64,000 nucleotides of DNA from Epiperipatus broadwayi (taxonomy: Eukaryota; Onychophora; Udeonychophora; Euonychophora; Peripatidae): assembly GCA_028023455.1 (NCBI GenBank), contig JAQFVV010012419.1, positions 804,001-868,000 on the forward strand, given 5' to 3'. Made by a program: the position numbers and the translations under genes. This document shows, piece by piece, positions 1 to 10,371 of this stretch (position 1 is its first letter; each line of letters opens with the position of its first letter). A model generated the notes under the pieces. The model worked only from the letters and a program-made list of their open reading frames with translations. It searched no databases and was not told the DNA's origin.

Positions 1-1664
1 AACAAATTTCCCAAAAAAATATTGCATAAAAACAACTACATCATCTGCAAAATCTAAATGACTTAAATAATCTCCATTTACTTTCATTCCTTTAGTTTCC
101 CATTTTAATCGACAAAATACTTCTTGCAGCGCTGCGGTAAAAAGTTTAGGAGATATGGAGTCATCTTGTCTTACACCCTTCCCAATGTTGACGTTCCCAG
201 TATCATTATGTAATCTAATTTATGTAATCTAATTGTTGCTGTTGCATTTTTATAAATATTCTTCACAATATGGCAATATCCTGGATCTATATCTTGATGA
301 CCTAATGCTTTAATCACTGAAGAAATGTTTATAGAATCAAATGCCTTTTCATAATCTACAAATCCAAAACCTAATGGTAATTCATATTCATTTGTCCTTT
401 CTATAACTTCTCTCAGTACCTGGATATGATCTATTGTATTAAAACCATTTTTAAATCCAGCTTGTTCTCTTGGTTGGTGGAAATCCAATGTTCTCTGTAG
501 ACGAGTTATAATTATCTTGGTAAAAACTTTGTATAAAACTGATAAAAGGCTGATAGGTCTGTAATTTCTAATATCTTCTTTATCACCTTTTTTTAAATAT
601 TTATATTATTACTGCATTCTTCCAATAACCTGGTAGATTTTATCATTTAGACATTTGGTATATAACTTTACTAAAAAATTTTCTATTTCTTCACCTGCTT
701 CTTTTAATATATCAATTATAATTCCATCATTACCTGGAGGCTTTCCTTTCTTCATACATTTAATTGCATGACTCACTTCTTCATTTAAAATTCTGGGCAA
801 TTTGGAAGATGTAATAGATATAGGAGGTACTTGTTCTTTATTATATAATTCTTGATAAAAGTCTTCTACCCATTTCATGATGTCATCTCTCTTTTTAGTA
901 ATAATTCCATCTTTTTTTCTTATTGCAGATGTAAATTTCTTACCAATACCAAAATGTTGTTTACATTCTTGAGACTTATTTTCTTCTACAGCATTCCTTG
1001 CTAGTTCACAGTTATATTTTCTTATATCATTTTCAACTCTTTTCTGCACCATTTTACAAAATTCGAAATATTCGATCCTTTTTAACGCATCATTTTTGTA
1101 TATCTTCATATTCCATCTTTTCTTCATAAATCCTCTAGTCTCAATAGAAATTTTATTGGTCAATTGCTGCTTTTTTCTACCAGCTATCTTTGTTGCAGTT
1201 TTTAAAAGTGTATCAGTTATTTTCATACTAATTTCATTCAAATCTGAATCATGTTCAAAATCAACTAATATTTGAAACATTAGGAATATCAACTGGAAAT
1301 ATTGTTTTTCTTAATAACTTTTGTCTCTCTAGTTTTACATTAACACGTAACTTACACCTTACTAATCGATGATCACTTCCTGTGTTAAATTTATTAAGAA
1401 CATTACAATCTTGAAATAAGTATTTTCTGTTAGTCAAAATATAATCCAATTCTGCTGTACCTTCATTTGGATGTTTCCATCTCCATTTCCTTTTAACATT
1501 TTTCTCAAAAAAAGAATTCAAAATATAAAGTTTTTCTTTTTCTGCAAACTCCACAAGTCTATGTCCTCTCTCATTTTTATTACCATAACCAAAATTACCT
1601 ACAGCACTTTCAACATTTATTTGTTTACCAATTCTAGCATTAAAGTCTTCCATAACAATTTTAG
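1..1664 (-). pseudogene. RTE/BovB-type LINE, endonuclease C-terminal half to reverse transcriptase (broken; runs off the window)
   Basis: This is the main body of a non-LTR retrotransposon that once encoded an APE-type endonuclease fused to a reverse transcriptase. Reading right to left, 1664-1262 holds the endonuclease C-terminal half with DFNARIG and the SDHRLV box. A linker lies at 1292-609, then RT blocks: KGKPPGNDGI near 750, FVDYEKAFDS near 340, and the catalytic FADD box near 40-60 just inside the window edge. The frame changes near 1262-1292, near 600 and near 170, so it cannot make one protein. Known of the family: this motif order is that of RTE/BovB elements, often annotated as craniofacial development protein 2-like. 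The same motifs recur in the plus-strand copy at 13235-14712. The 5' part continues at 3600-4040 beyond an insertion. Family call is strong; clade within RTE is less certain. Confidence 0.88.
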
Positions 1665-2261
1665 GTACTTGAGTATCAACTAAGCTATGACGTACTACAC
1701 AAGCCGCCGGTAGATAAGATCGACGATGAACCAAAACAATGTCATGGCAAGTGAAACATTGACATGACTAATCGATAGAAGTGGTCAAGGTATTTTCGTG
1801 GTTACCTTCGAGATTTTGTAATATTGCAGTGAATTGTGGTAAATAGGTGTCTTTTACCTGCTGTCGTATTTCAAGCAAGGTGTTTTTTCTATTGTCTGTT
1901 ATACACCATTTTGTGAGATTTAATATTACATTTTGCTAATTGCGGAATTATTGCTAATTTCTGTGATTTTGAATTATTGCTAATTTTACATTTTGATTGC
2001 TGACTAATTACCATTTATTTGTGATTTTGATTAATAATTTACATTTTGATTGCTGTGTTATTTTTATTACTAATTTATTACTAATCACAATTTATTACTA
2101 ATAAACAACGATTATTTAACGGAATTCATGTGGAGGTGATGCTTCAAAGATGACCCTTTTACTGTTATTTTGCAACATATCCGTGAATTCAATCCACCAC
2201 AGTGACTTTTATTTGTAAGTACAATTTATTTAATATACCTTTTTTTTTCTTTAATTTTGTA

Positions 2262-3010
2262 ATTTTGTTTCATAAACGATATGGGGAAAATTGCTTGTCA
2301 TGGCGTCATTTATCCTTTTTCATTATCACAGTAGCTGAGAAAGGAAATTGTTTGTAGTTAAAATTTTGGGTAATTTTGATAACAATTTTTTTGTTCTTTT
2401 TGTTAAATACCATCCCAAAACAAAACAAAAAAAAGGTGATTACTTAAATATTGCTTATAATTATATTCTGGAAACAGTACGGCTAAAAATTGCTTGTAAA
2501 ATCTGCCATTTATGAAAGGTAGTTAGTTTTAGTAAATGTTTGAGAGCAATTTCTCCCATTTTTTTTTTTTAAATGTAATCAATTTGGCTTTGTTAAATAC
2601 CATACCAAAAAAAAATATGATTTTTTACCTCTTATTGTAGCTTTTGTTTGTCGATTACTTAAGTATTGCTTATAATAATATTCTGGAAACAGTACGGCTA
2701 AAAATTGGTTGTAAAATCAGCCATTTTACATTGTTCAAGAATTGCAGCATTTATGAAAGGCAGTTATTAGTAGTAAATATTTGAGAGCAATTTTTACCCC
2801 CTTTTTTTTTAATGTAATCAATTTGGCTTTATTAAATACCATCAGAAAAAATATATATATTTTTATCTATTATTTATTGCTTTTGTTTGTCGATTACTTA
2901 AATATTGCTTATAATTATATTCTGGAAACAGTACGCGTAAAAACTGGTTCTAAAATCCGCCATTTTACCCTTTTTTCGTAAAGCAGCATTTACAAAAGGA
3001 GGTTACTTGT
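2262..3010. repeat. tandem array, about 230-bp units, inside the TIR element
   Basis: At least three units follow each other, with matching points near 2440, 2655 and 2890. Each contains the run ATATTCTGGAAACAGTACG and, later, a T-rich tract followed by TGTAATCAATTTGGCTTT. A fourth, more diverged unit seems to start near 2262. Unit length varies slightly through T-tract length. Two further zones of the element (1920-2060 and 3050-3310) are built from shorter repeats around TTTACATTTT, so almost the whole interior is repetitive. Confidence 0.8.
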
Positions 3011-3396
3011 AAGTAATAAATTTGGGTTTAGCTATTATTTCTTTTGTTTGAATATTAAAATATCATTGAAAATACTGATTTTTGATTATTTATATTTACA
3101 TTTTCATAATTATTTTACAGTAGCAAATGATAGTTAAATATCGTTAATAATTTTTGGTTTATTTAATTTTTCATATTTACATTTTCATAATTAGTATTGC
3201 ATTTTCGGGCATTTTATTGTTTACAGGACCAAATGATTATTAAATATCATTAATAATTCTAATGATTTTTGATTGTTCATATTTACATTTTCTTAATTAT
3301 TTATATTTACATTTTAGTCAATTTTTCTTATTATTCCATTTCTTTGTTCCAGGGTTTGGCCAACATGGTGGACATCTCCCTCTCCTTCTTCGATAT

Positions 3397-3590
3397 TAAC
3401 TATGATATGACGTACTACCCCGAAGGCATATTACTCTAATCTTGTGATCTTCTCGTTGACTTCTCCATGTGACCTGCGGGCAAACTTTATCGATTAAGTG
3501 TGTTCGGAGATCACTAGGAGACGTTATCTTAAAGATCGTAAGATTAGAGTAGTATGCCTTTGGGTGTAGTATGTCATAGCTTAGTTAATA
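3397..3590. repeat. subterminal hairpin at the right end of the TIR element
   Basis: The sequence at 3400-3460 (TATGACGTACTACCCCGAAG and onward) returns in reverse complement at 3520-3590, with a spacer of about 60 bp. The right end of the element therefore carries an extra inverted copy of its own terminal sequence and could fold back alone, whereas the left end carries only one copy. Confidence 0.7.
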
Positions 3591-3599
3591 CTGAAGTAC

Positions 3600-4040
3600 C
3601 TTTTCAAAATATCGTTTACTCTGATCAAAAGCCTTTTGTGCATCCATATAAAAATCTTCTACTACTTCATCACTATGAGAACTTGTTGGGGCATAAATCT
3701 GAATTATCTGCATTTCCACTTTTTATTTATAATGAATCCTACTCCACTTGTATTTCCAATATTTGTGCCTTTATAATAGAGTAGTCCACTTTTTAAATCT
3801 AACTTCACAAAGTCCAATAATGTCCCATTTAATATAAGACAGTTCTTCTAATTCTTGCAATCTTCCTTCACTTGTAAGTGATCTGCAGTTGTAAGTACCT
3901 AAATAAAAAGTCATCATCAAATGGCAACCTGGGTCCGCAATCAGGGAATTTTTAGCACCCTCAAACTTCGGCCACCAACCGCTGCCCGAGTTGGTGACTA
4001 TACAGCCTCCTGGGAATAAAGGCTATAATTTATTTTTATC
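3600..4040 (-). pseudogene. RTE/BovB-type LINE, 5' part: endonuclease N-terminal half
   Basis: This is the upstream piece of the RTE element at 1-1664, displaced by the 1.93-kb insertion. On the minus strand it contains LGTYNCRSLTSEGRL near 3905-3860, then WDIIGLCEVR, SGVGFIINKKW and IYAPTSSHSDE. These match the order of the N-terminal APE endonuclease blocks (LGTWNVRTL, then the catalytic E in SEVR/CEVR, then YAPT). The protein is interrupted by frameshifts near 3790 and 3720. A GC-richer leader at 3915-4040 precedes it and probably represents the element's 5' untranslated region. Confidence 0.8.
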
Positions 4041-4326
4041 TGTCATGATTGTATGTATCTATTAGAAAATTTTTCATTCACACACACACATTCATTCTGC
4101 CTTATCAGGCAACTGAGAAGAAAGACCACGGTGTTTCTTGATCTTAAACTCAGAGGTAAAAAGCCTATAAACTAACCATGCTGACTAATGTGTGTTGGTG
4201 AGCAGCCATTCATGTTCATATACTATATGAATAATCACATAGTAATAACAGCTGCAACAACAAGAACGTATGGAGTGGACATTAGGAATTTGCTCTGCTC
4301 GGTTCCTTTAAAGCCTCCAAGAGGAA

Positions 4327-4430
4327 TCAAAGGTTCTCCTTTCCGTTAACAGCAAACTCCTTTCTGCAGCCAGCCTTTTGTACATCCAGATGAAAATCCT
4401 CTACTTTTTCATCACAATGAACACATTTTT
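4327..4430 (-). pseudogene. second small RTE endonuclease fragment
   Basis: The minus-strand peptide CDEKVEDFHLDVQKA is homologous to SDEVVEDFYMDAQKA in the adjacent RTE copy (about 3690-3640). It is therefore a separate fragment of the same endonuclease region in the same orientation. Too short to say more. The stretch 4041-4326 shows only a (CA)n run near 4081; 4431-4871 shows no recognisable feature. Confidence 0.6.
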
Positions 4431-4871
4431 TTTTTAAATATACAATACAAACATATGTAAAAATTACATATTTTAAAATTAATAGATGCAATATTGAAAT
4501 GAGTGTGCAATTGACCAATAAAAATATCATATGATAACTCCACACACAATTAGTGGTTAAAAGACAGGTTCAGACATTAAGAAACAATATTTTGTTTCAT
4601 AAATAGGATATAAAAAAATATTTTTTTTAAATAATGCTTTTATGTAAATAGCTGACTAAAAAGTACAAAACAACAAAGTTTAATATGCCATTCTTGGAAA
4701 ATATAAGAGACCTTATGAATCTAGACTTGTTATAAAACAATTGGAAATTGCAAGAACCTTGTTATTTCATAAAAGTATTTCAGGTCTGTTTAAATTTTAT
4801 GATTTATTTGAGCTTCAAATGCTTTTATGGAACAACTATATTTCTGTTATTTCTAATTGCTGTATAACAAA

Positions 4872-5945
4872 TCAAGATTCATAAGAATTCTGATATTTTC
4901 CAAGAATGGCAAATTTCAGAGAGCTTTCATAAAAATTGAAAAGTCCTACAAATGCTTGCAGTTCTTTTATATTCTTAGGCTTCTCCACATTCTTTATGGC
5001 TTTTATTTTGTCTGGGTCTGGATAGCGGCCATTAGCATTTATAATGTGTCCGAGAAACTTAATTTCTCTCATAAACTAAATACATTTATTAACATTTAAT
5101 TTCGCCTAGGCTAGTGCAAGTTTTGAACAAACTAGATCTATTCACTTCCAGTTCAGCGTCTGATGTGCTAATGATCAAAATGTCGTCCAGATATGGGATT
5201 ATGCAATCTATGGATCTAAGTAACATATCCATTTCCGCCTGGAAGACATTTGGTGCAATCGATATACTATAAGGTAATTTTTTACATTTAAATAAACCCT
5301 TATGCGTAGTTAAAATAAGTAACTCAGCTGTATTTCAGTTATGGGGATTTGATGAAAAGCTGCCTTCAAATCTATTTTGGCAAAATAATTAGCCTTCTGC
5401 AATAATGCTAGCACTTCTCATATGCTCGGAACCAAATAAGATCGCTTGTTTATATACTTGTTAATAGTGGTCCTATAATCGCCGCATAAACGAATACTAC
5501 CATCTGGTTTTATTATAGTGACGACAAGTGTTATCCAGGACAAATCTTCAATAGGTGTTAAAACTCCTTTAGGCACCAAATCATTTATTGTTTTTTCTAT
5601 TTTACCCTTTAATGCAAAATGCACCTTACAAGGTTTACACACAATTGCTTTTGCATTTTTTACCAGTTCCATGTTAACTGGTCTTGTCTGTTAATCCAGG
5701 CATAAACAATTCCAGATATCCCTTTTTCATTATAGTTTCTATATGAACAGTCTTTAAAATATTCACGTGAATTCCTAAGGGAGCAAACAAGTTTCTTCCC
5801 AGTAATAGGCCAATTTCTTTATTTACAATATATTGAAGCTGTCAATCTTAGCTTAAGATTGAGTTTCATGGTTCTATCTAATAACCTGTGTTGAAACCCT
5901 ATATCCCATCCTGCTCCGTTAGTCCCATATATATATTTTATGTAT
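4872..5945 (-). pseudogene. Gypsy (Ty3-type) LTR retrotransposon reverse transcriptase relic
   Basis: Read right to left, this is the N-terminal and catalytic part of a Ty3/Gypsy RT. VHFALKGKIEKTI and IIKPDGSIRLCGDYR lie at 5672-5470. The catalytic box YLDD (PYLDDILII) is at about 5176-5205, and FLGHIINANGRYPDPDKI at about 5060-5000 marks the end of the RT thumb region. Several frameshifts and stops separate these blocks, so it is dead. The upstream 5690-5945 looks like the protease-RT linker. It ends abruptly at the LTR element at 5946. Gypsy protease/zinc-knuckle (17165-17730) and gag (20520-21135) relics lie further right on the same strand in the order expected for one broken element. Confidence 0.85.
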
Positions 5946-7838
5946 TGTAACGGTTATGGTTTTTTTGTTGTTGGAAATGGTTTCTTTGTTGGTTGATTTT
6001 ATTATGGATTTTATTAGTTCTATTATTTAATTTATTTTTATCTTACAACATTTTATTCTTCCTTTCATTTATCTATTTATTAATCAATTATCTATCACCG
6101 AAATATCCCGGCTTGATCTTCAACTGTAATGGATATTGTTTATTTAGTTGTTTTAGTACGAATTTATCAATCACTTTAATTAATAGCCAATGCCGTTACA
6201 ATGCAAGCAGAGAGCAAATACAGATACAAATTGACTTCATATCTGTATCCTTGACCGAACCCCGAGGCAATACGTACATATTATCTTGGCGTTATATTTC
6301 CCGGTCAATAACTCTTGGCTGCTGAACAAAGCAAAACTATTTCCAAGAAATTTACAAATGTCCAGCGCTTGCTATTTATTTTTATATAATTGGGAGATTC
6401 TCACAAACAAGCAGCACACGAATACCTTTAAAATCAGCCTTATCCTTTAATCAATAAATTACAGTTTCCCCCCTGTCGTAGCTTGGTGATAATAGAATAA
6501 AGCAAGTACAAACACTTTAAATATAATGAATAATGTTTAATGGCAATCACACTGATATAAATACATAAGAATAATAAACATATACATATATAAAAAAAAA
6601 CACATAATAACAATAAAAAAAATACACACTTATATAAATTACGTAGCAATGATAAAATAGAGTAAAACGCATTGAATATTAAAGTTATCTTGAAGTCCTA
6701 TTGGGCAGAGTTCTAGATCTATCAAAATTGTTCCTTCTTTATTTATTTACGAATATTAAAATAAAATGCATGCATGCTTTAATTACCTAGGTTTTCATTG
6801 TAGTTGATTCCATGGGCATTTCTTTCGAGCGCTCGTTACTGTCCAGTGGGAGATCATTTCTTTTTTTGTAGAGACGGTATGTCCTTCACTGTCGGCTGGA
6901 TTGGTTTTCTCTCTCAATTTGATTTGGTTATTTCTTGTTCCAGTTCTTATTTCTTCTTGACTCTTTAAGTAGATTTTAAGTCGTTCAGTTACAGAAACGA
7001 CGATCTCTCTAGCAGGTCAGGCATAGATCTTATACATTGTGAGTCAGTGGTGAGACGGGTTGAGTATGAACCCACGTCCCCTTAACACCACTAGCCGCGT
7101 ACTTCTTTCATTACTTCTTTTTTTTAGCTGCTCCTTCTTCAAAGTATCTGCTCGTAATAATCAGATAATAATTGTAATTCTGGTCTTACTGTCCTTTCTT
7201 TTGTTCCTTGTTTTTTTTGTAAATTTTTAATTAATGCTTAGATTTCCAATGAACTCTTATCAACATATTTCTTTAATTAGTGGCTGGAATGTAGGTTTTA
7301 ATTAATCGAGCTATAATTATAAGCTTTTCCTTCAAATACATTCTTCTTTGTCCGAGGAATTCAATTAGTCCAACAGACTTTCACACCTCTAATTTATACG
7401 GCCATATTGTTTTTATATTACATATTTCATTTTAATTTTTACTTAAAAGTTTATAATTCATTTTTTCAAGTTTATGTTTACAATTTATTTTAACTTGTTA
7501 CAATATAGTTTATGCGAGAGAAAAGATGCATTTCTTTATGCATCCCCTTCCCCTCTCCCACAACAAACAGAAATAACTTTCAAGTATTTGATTAACTCAT
7601 TGTTTTTTTTAAAAGAGAGAAAGAGACACATTTCTTTATGCACTCCCCTCCCCTTCTCTTACTATTAAAAAAAAATGAAAGTAATTTCGACATTTCTGAA
7701 TCTCAACTTTTTTCTTTTCCTTCTTTTTTTTAATTTCTAGTAGCTAACCCATTTACCTTTATTACTTTCTAGTAGCTAACTTATCTAACTTTATTAATAA
7801 ATATATACGTGTGACGACGACTTTACGTGGTCGTCACA
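5946..7838 (-). repeat. 3' LTR of element L1
   Basis: On the minus strand it begins TGTGACGACC and ends CCGTTACA. An 8-bp inverted repeat (7811-7818 with 7830-7837) sits at its 5' tip. It differs from the partner LTR by scattered substitutions and small indels, so the insertion is not very recent. Inside, a roughly 100-bp module with TTTCTTTATGCA and CCCCTCCCC-like runs is tandemly duplicated (about 7510-7680). Confidence 0.87.
7055..7102 (-). repeat. tRNA-like A/B-box sequence embedded in the LTR
   Basis: The minus strand reads GCGGCTAGTGGTGTTAAGG (A-box-like) and then GGGTTCATACTC (B-box-like), about 20-25 bases apart. The same block is present in the partner LTR at about 11475-11517. It was therefore part of the element before insertion and is not a later SINE hit. 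Spacing is shorter than in a true tRNA. Confidence 0.45.
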
Positions 7839-7862
7839 TTACACTCCGCCCGCTTTTGAGAA
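7839..7862 (-). promoter_or_regulatory. putative polypurine tract of element L1
   Basis: Immediately upstream of the 3' LTR on the minus strand the sequence reads AAAAGCGGGCGGAGTGTAA. It is purine-rich and correctly placed for plus-strand priming, though not a perfect tract. Confidence 0.5.
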
Positions 7863-8861
7863 TTAAAATCGGGTCGAATCTTAGTCTGAGATGAGAGCTT
7901 ATTTTAATTCTTTGCTTTCAACCCTTACTTCTGCTTCTATTACATAATTTTCCACTCTATCATGATGAGTGATGATGATGATGAGGATGACTGCAGAGAG
8001 ACAACTAGGTAAAACTACTCAATTCATTCCGATCGATTTTGGCTGATCAACCAATTTAATCTCTACGCATACGAGACCATGGTATAACTTAACTCTCTAT
8101 CAAAAAACATAAAAGGGTTTAAAGCATGTGAACAGCAGGATATTTCTACTGCCTGTTCATCTTGTGCAAACAACAAATTCTTATTTCTTTCTTTATTTTT
8201 TTCTTTATTTTATTTATTTCGAGACAATAATTCTTATTATATAATGAGCCCAGGATTCTTACTGGCGCTTCATTTAAAAAAGTTTTTACCACCGAAAGCC
8301 ATGTAAATCTACAGTTAGCGAAGAGACGGCTAAATCAAATTAAAAATATGACCCAAACATAATGCATCCACACACACATATATGCCTCAATCTGCAACCT
8401 CATACACCTATCAGTGATATCTATCATTTAAGTATTATCACTATTATTCGTTTATTTTATTTTATTAATTATTAATTGGCTCATTAATGAGCCTAAACAA
8501 TTCTTATTTCTACTTTTACTTTTATTTATTTGCTAATTATATCTGCATTTACAATTGCCAGATTGTTGCATGAATAAATTATTTACCGATTTCCTTTTTT
8601 TTTTGTTATTACTTTATTTACGACATTTGTCTTGCTGTGCTTGACTGCACATAAACACACATTAAGCTTATCATTGATTTCACTCCGTGAATACTATTAT
8701 TTTTTTTTGTCTTATTTACTTATTATTCTAACTTTAATTATTTGTCATGAGACGATTTGCCCCACCTGTCATATGTAAAAAAAAAATCAACTTTATTTCT
8801 CGTGATTCCATGACGTTATCCGTTTCATCAAACCGACATATCCGTCCGTTTATTTTCTTTA
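7863..8861 (-). other. non-coding 3' interior of element L1
   Basis: About 1 kb between the end of the gag frame and the 3' LTR. It is AT-rich with a short GATGAT run near 7966-7994 and homopolymer T tracts. No protein motif is visible in either strand. This is where pol would lie in a complete Gypsy element. Confidence 0.6.
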
Positions 8862-9159
8862 GGCTTAGTTTTTGTCTGGAGGCTTCTTATCATTCTTTCT
8901 ACTATACTTATATCCACTTGTGCTTGGAACTGGAGCACTGTTCCGATGTCCACTAGAGTCGGCTTGCTCATCTGGATAATTGAGGTCTGAATCTCTTCCG
9001 GACTGTTCGGATATTTTAGCTCTTTCTGATCTATCAGGAAATGCCTGGTTTCCTTCCCAATAATCACGGTGAGAATTGAAATGCATCCTTCCTATGTGCG
9101 GATTATTGGGCTGGGGTTTAAATCCCCGATCCTCCGCCTTGTAATTAGGCCTAGTGCTA
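8862..9159 (-). pseudogene. gag C-terminal extension of element L1, shifted frame
   Basis: Directly after the gag stop codon a +1 frame stays open for about 95 codons. It encodes a hydrophilic, proline- and asparagine-rich segment (FKPQPNNPHIGRMHF, then APVPSTSGYKYSRK) ending in a stop near 8865. The composition is what one expects of the linker and basic tail of a gag protein. I infer that it was the gag C-terminus and that one frameshift near 9160-9170 detached it. No CCHC zinc knuckle is present. Confidence 0.5.
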
Positions 9160-9957
9160 TCAAACGCACTCAGCAGTAACCTGCCCGACAGTCTTTCTTT
9201 CTGGGCCTATAAGCATTTGCTCCCCATTGTTATTTTCACTACTAATTTGCAAGCACTTGCTTACACTTTCTTGTTCTTTACTGTTAGCTTTGGTCATCTC
9301 TATTATATTTTCTATTTTATTTTCGCCCCTTTCTACCCTCACTTCTATCTTCTCAACTGTGTTCGCTAACTGATTTACATCTAGTCGTATGTTTTCTATA
9401 ACCTTTCCATTATCCTCTTTTATTACTTCAATTTTCTCCCCTTGCTCTATTTCACGGCACATTGTTTCCAGTTTATATTCGACATACTCCATCCCCTCAT
9501 TTACTTTCAACTCAACACCATGTTTTACATTATCCCACTCTCCCAGAAGGCGCTGCTCTATTTTCCCCAGTAATTCCTCCTGGTGATCCAGCCTTTCATT
9601 TGCCACCTTCACCTGATAGGAGGTTTGTTCACATTTTTCATTTACTTGTTCCACCCTTTGACTAAACTTCTTATTTAGTCGTTTGTCCAACTCTTCAATC
9701 CTTCTTATATTTCTTTGATCTCTTTCCCTCATTTCCATAATCAACTGTTGCTGGCTTTCCATTATTTTTGTGAGCATATCCATTATACTGTAGCTTTCTA
9801 TTTTATTTTTACTATCAACCATCATTTCCATTCCCTTTCTAATTTCTATATCTCCTTCACTAGCTATTTCTCCGGACGGTTCCATTTGTTCTTCAGAGGT
9901 TTTTTCTATTTCGCCCACTAGAGCGTCCATTTTTGTTTTTGATCTCGTGTGCATCAA
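9160..9957 (-). CDS. coiled-coil gag-like protein of element L1
   Basis: An intact 265-codon frame begins about 415 bp after the 5' LTR, at the normal gag position. The start MMHTRSKTKMDAL resembles the M-x-TRS opening common in Metaviridae gag proteins. Residues from about 60 to 240 are rich in E, K, Q, R with regularly spaced I/L/V (for example LTKIMESQQQLIMEMRERD and IEELDKRLNKKF). That predicts a long coiled coil and hence self-assembly. No retroviral capsid signature, protease or zinc knuckle is seen. It stops at ...GQVTAECV, and coding-like sequence continues in another frame to the left. Function as a particle-forming gag is inferred from position and coiled-coil content only. Confidence 0.7.
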   Translation of the reverse strand: MMHTRSKTKMDALVGEIEKTSEEQMEPSGEIASEGDIEIRKGMEMMVDSKNKIESYSIMDMLTKIMESQQQLIMEMRERDQRNIRRIEELDKRLNKKFSQRVEQVNEKCEQTSYQVKVANERLDHQEELLGKIEQRLLGEWDNVKHGVELKVNEGMEYVEYKLETMCREIEQGEKIEVIKEDNGKVIENIRLDVNQLANTVEKIEVRVERGENKIENIIEMTKANSKEQESVSKCLQISSENNNGEQMLIGPERKTVGQVTAECV

Positions 9958-10351
9958 ATCTGTCTAACACACACACTAATCACTTATATTTTATTCTACG
10001 GCTTTACTATTCTAACCCTCTCCTTATAGGATTATCTTACTTTATTTACTTTATATCTTACTGACACTAGGTACGTTTGTTCGACTCTCCCCGTCCCACT
10101 CACTATCCTCACTCACACACGCCTGCCTTCAAGACCCATCCGCAACTGTCTCCAATTTACAACCTAACTTCCCAAATTATATCACGTTCTCTTTCTCTCC
10201 TTTTTTTTCCCTTTATTATTTATTTATTTCTTGCTTTTGTCTACCACCAAGCTTTTTCCTTTTTTTTTTTTGTTTAACTTTATCTACTGCGTAATCTAAT
10301 TTTTTTTTGTACTCAAATTCAAGTGGTGTGAACTTGTTAACGTGATAATCA

Positions 10352-10369
10352 ATCCCGGAGTGGCCCCCA
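10352..10369 (-). promoter_or_regulatory. primer-binding site of element L1
   Basis: Two bases inside the 5' LTR the minus strand reads TGGGGGCCACTCCGGGAT. This has the form of the complement of a tRNA 3' end finishing in CCCCCA. The first seven and last several bases resemble the tRNA-Pro primer site of gammaretroviruses, but the middle differs, so the tRNA identity is open. Confidence 0.65.
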
Positions 10370-10371
10370 AT

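Larger units (their letters stand above)
1669..3595. mobile_element. non-autonomous TIR DNA transposon inserted in the RTE endonuclease
   Basis: Seen: the two ends are inverted copies of about 31 bp (left starts TTGAGTATCAACTAAGCTAT; the right end, read inward, starts TTCAGTATTAACTAAGCTAT), with three differences over the stretch. GTAC flanks both sides (1665-1668 and 3596-3599). Removing the 1927-bp element plus one GTAC rejoins the RTE reading frame directly upstream of the DFNARIG motif. No transposase-like ORF is present, so it is non-autonomous. Because GTAC is palindromic, the duplication could be GTAC or the TA typical of Tc1/mariner. Superfamily is left open. Confidence 0.85.
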
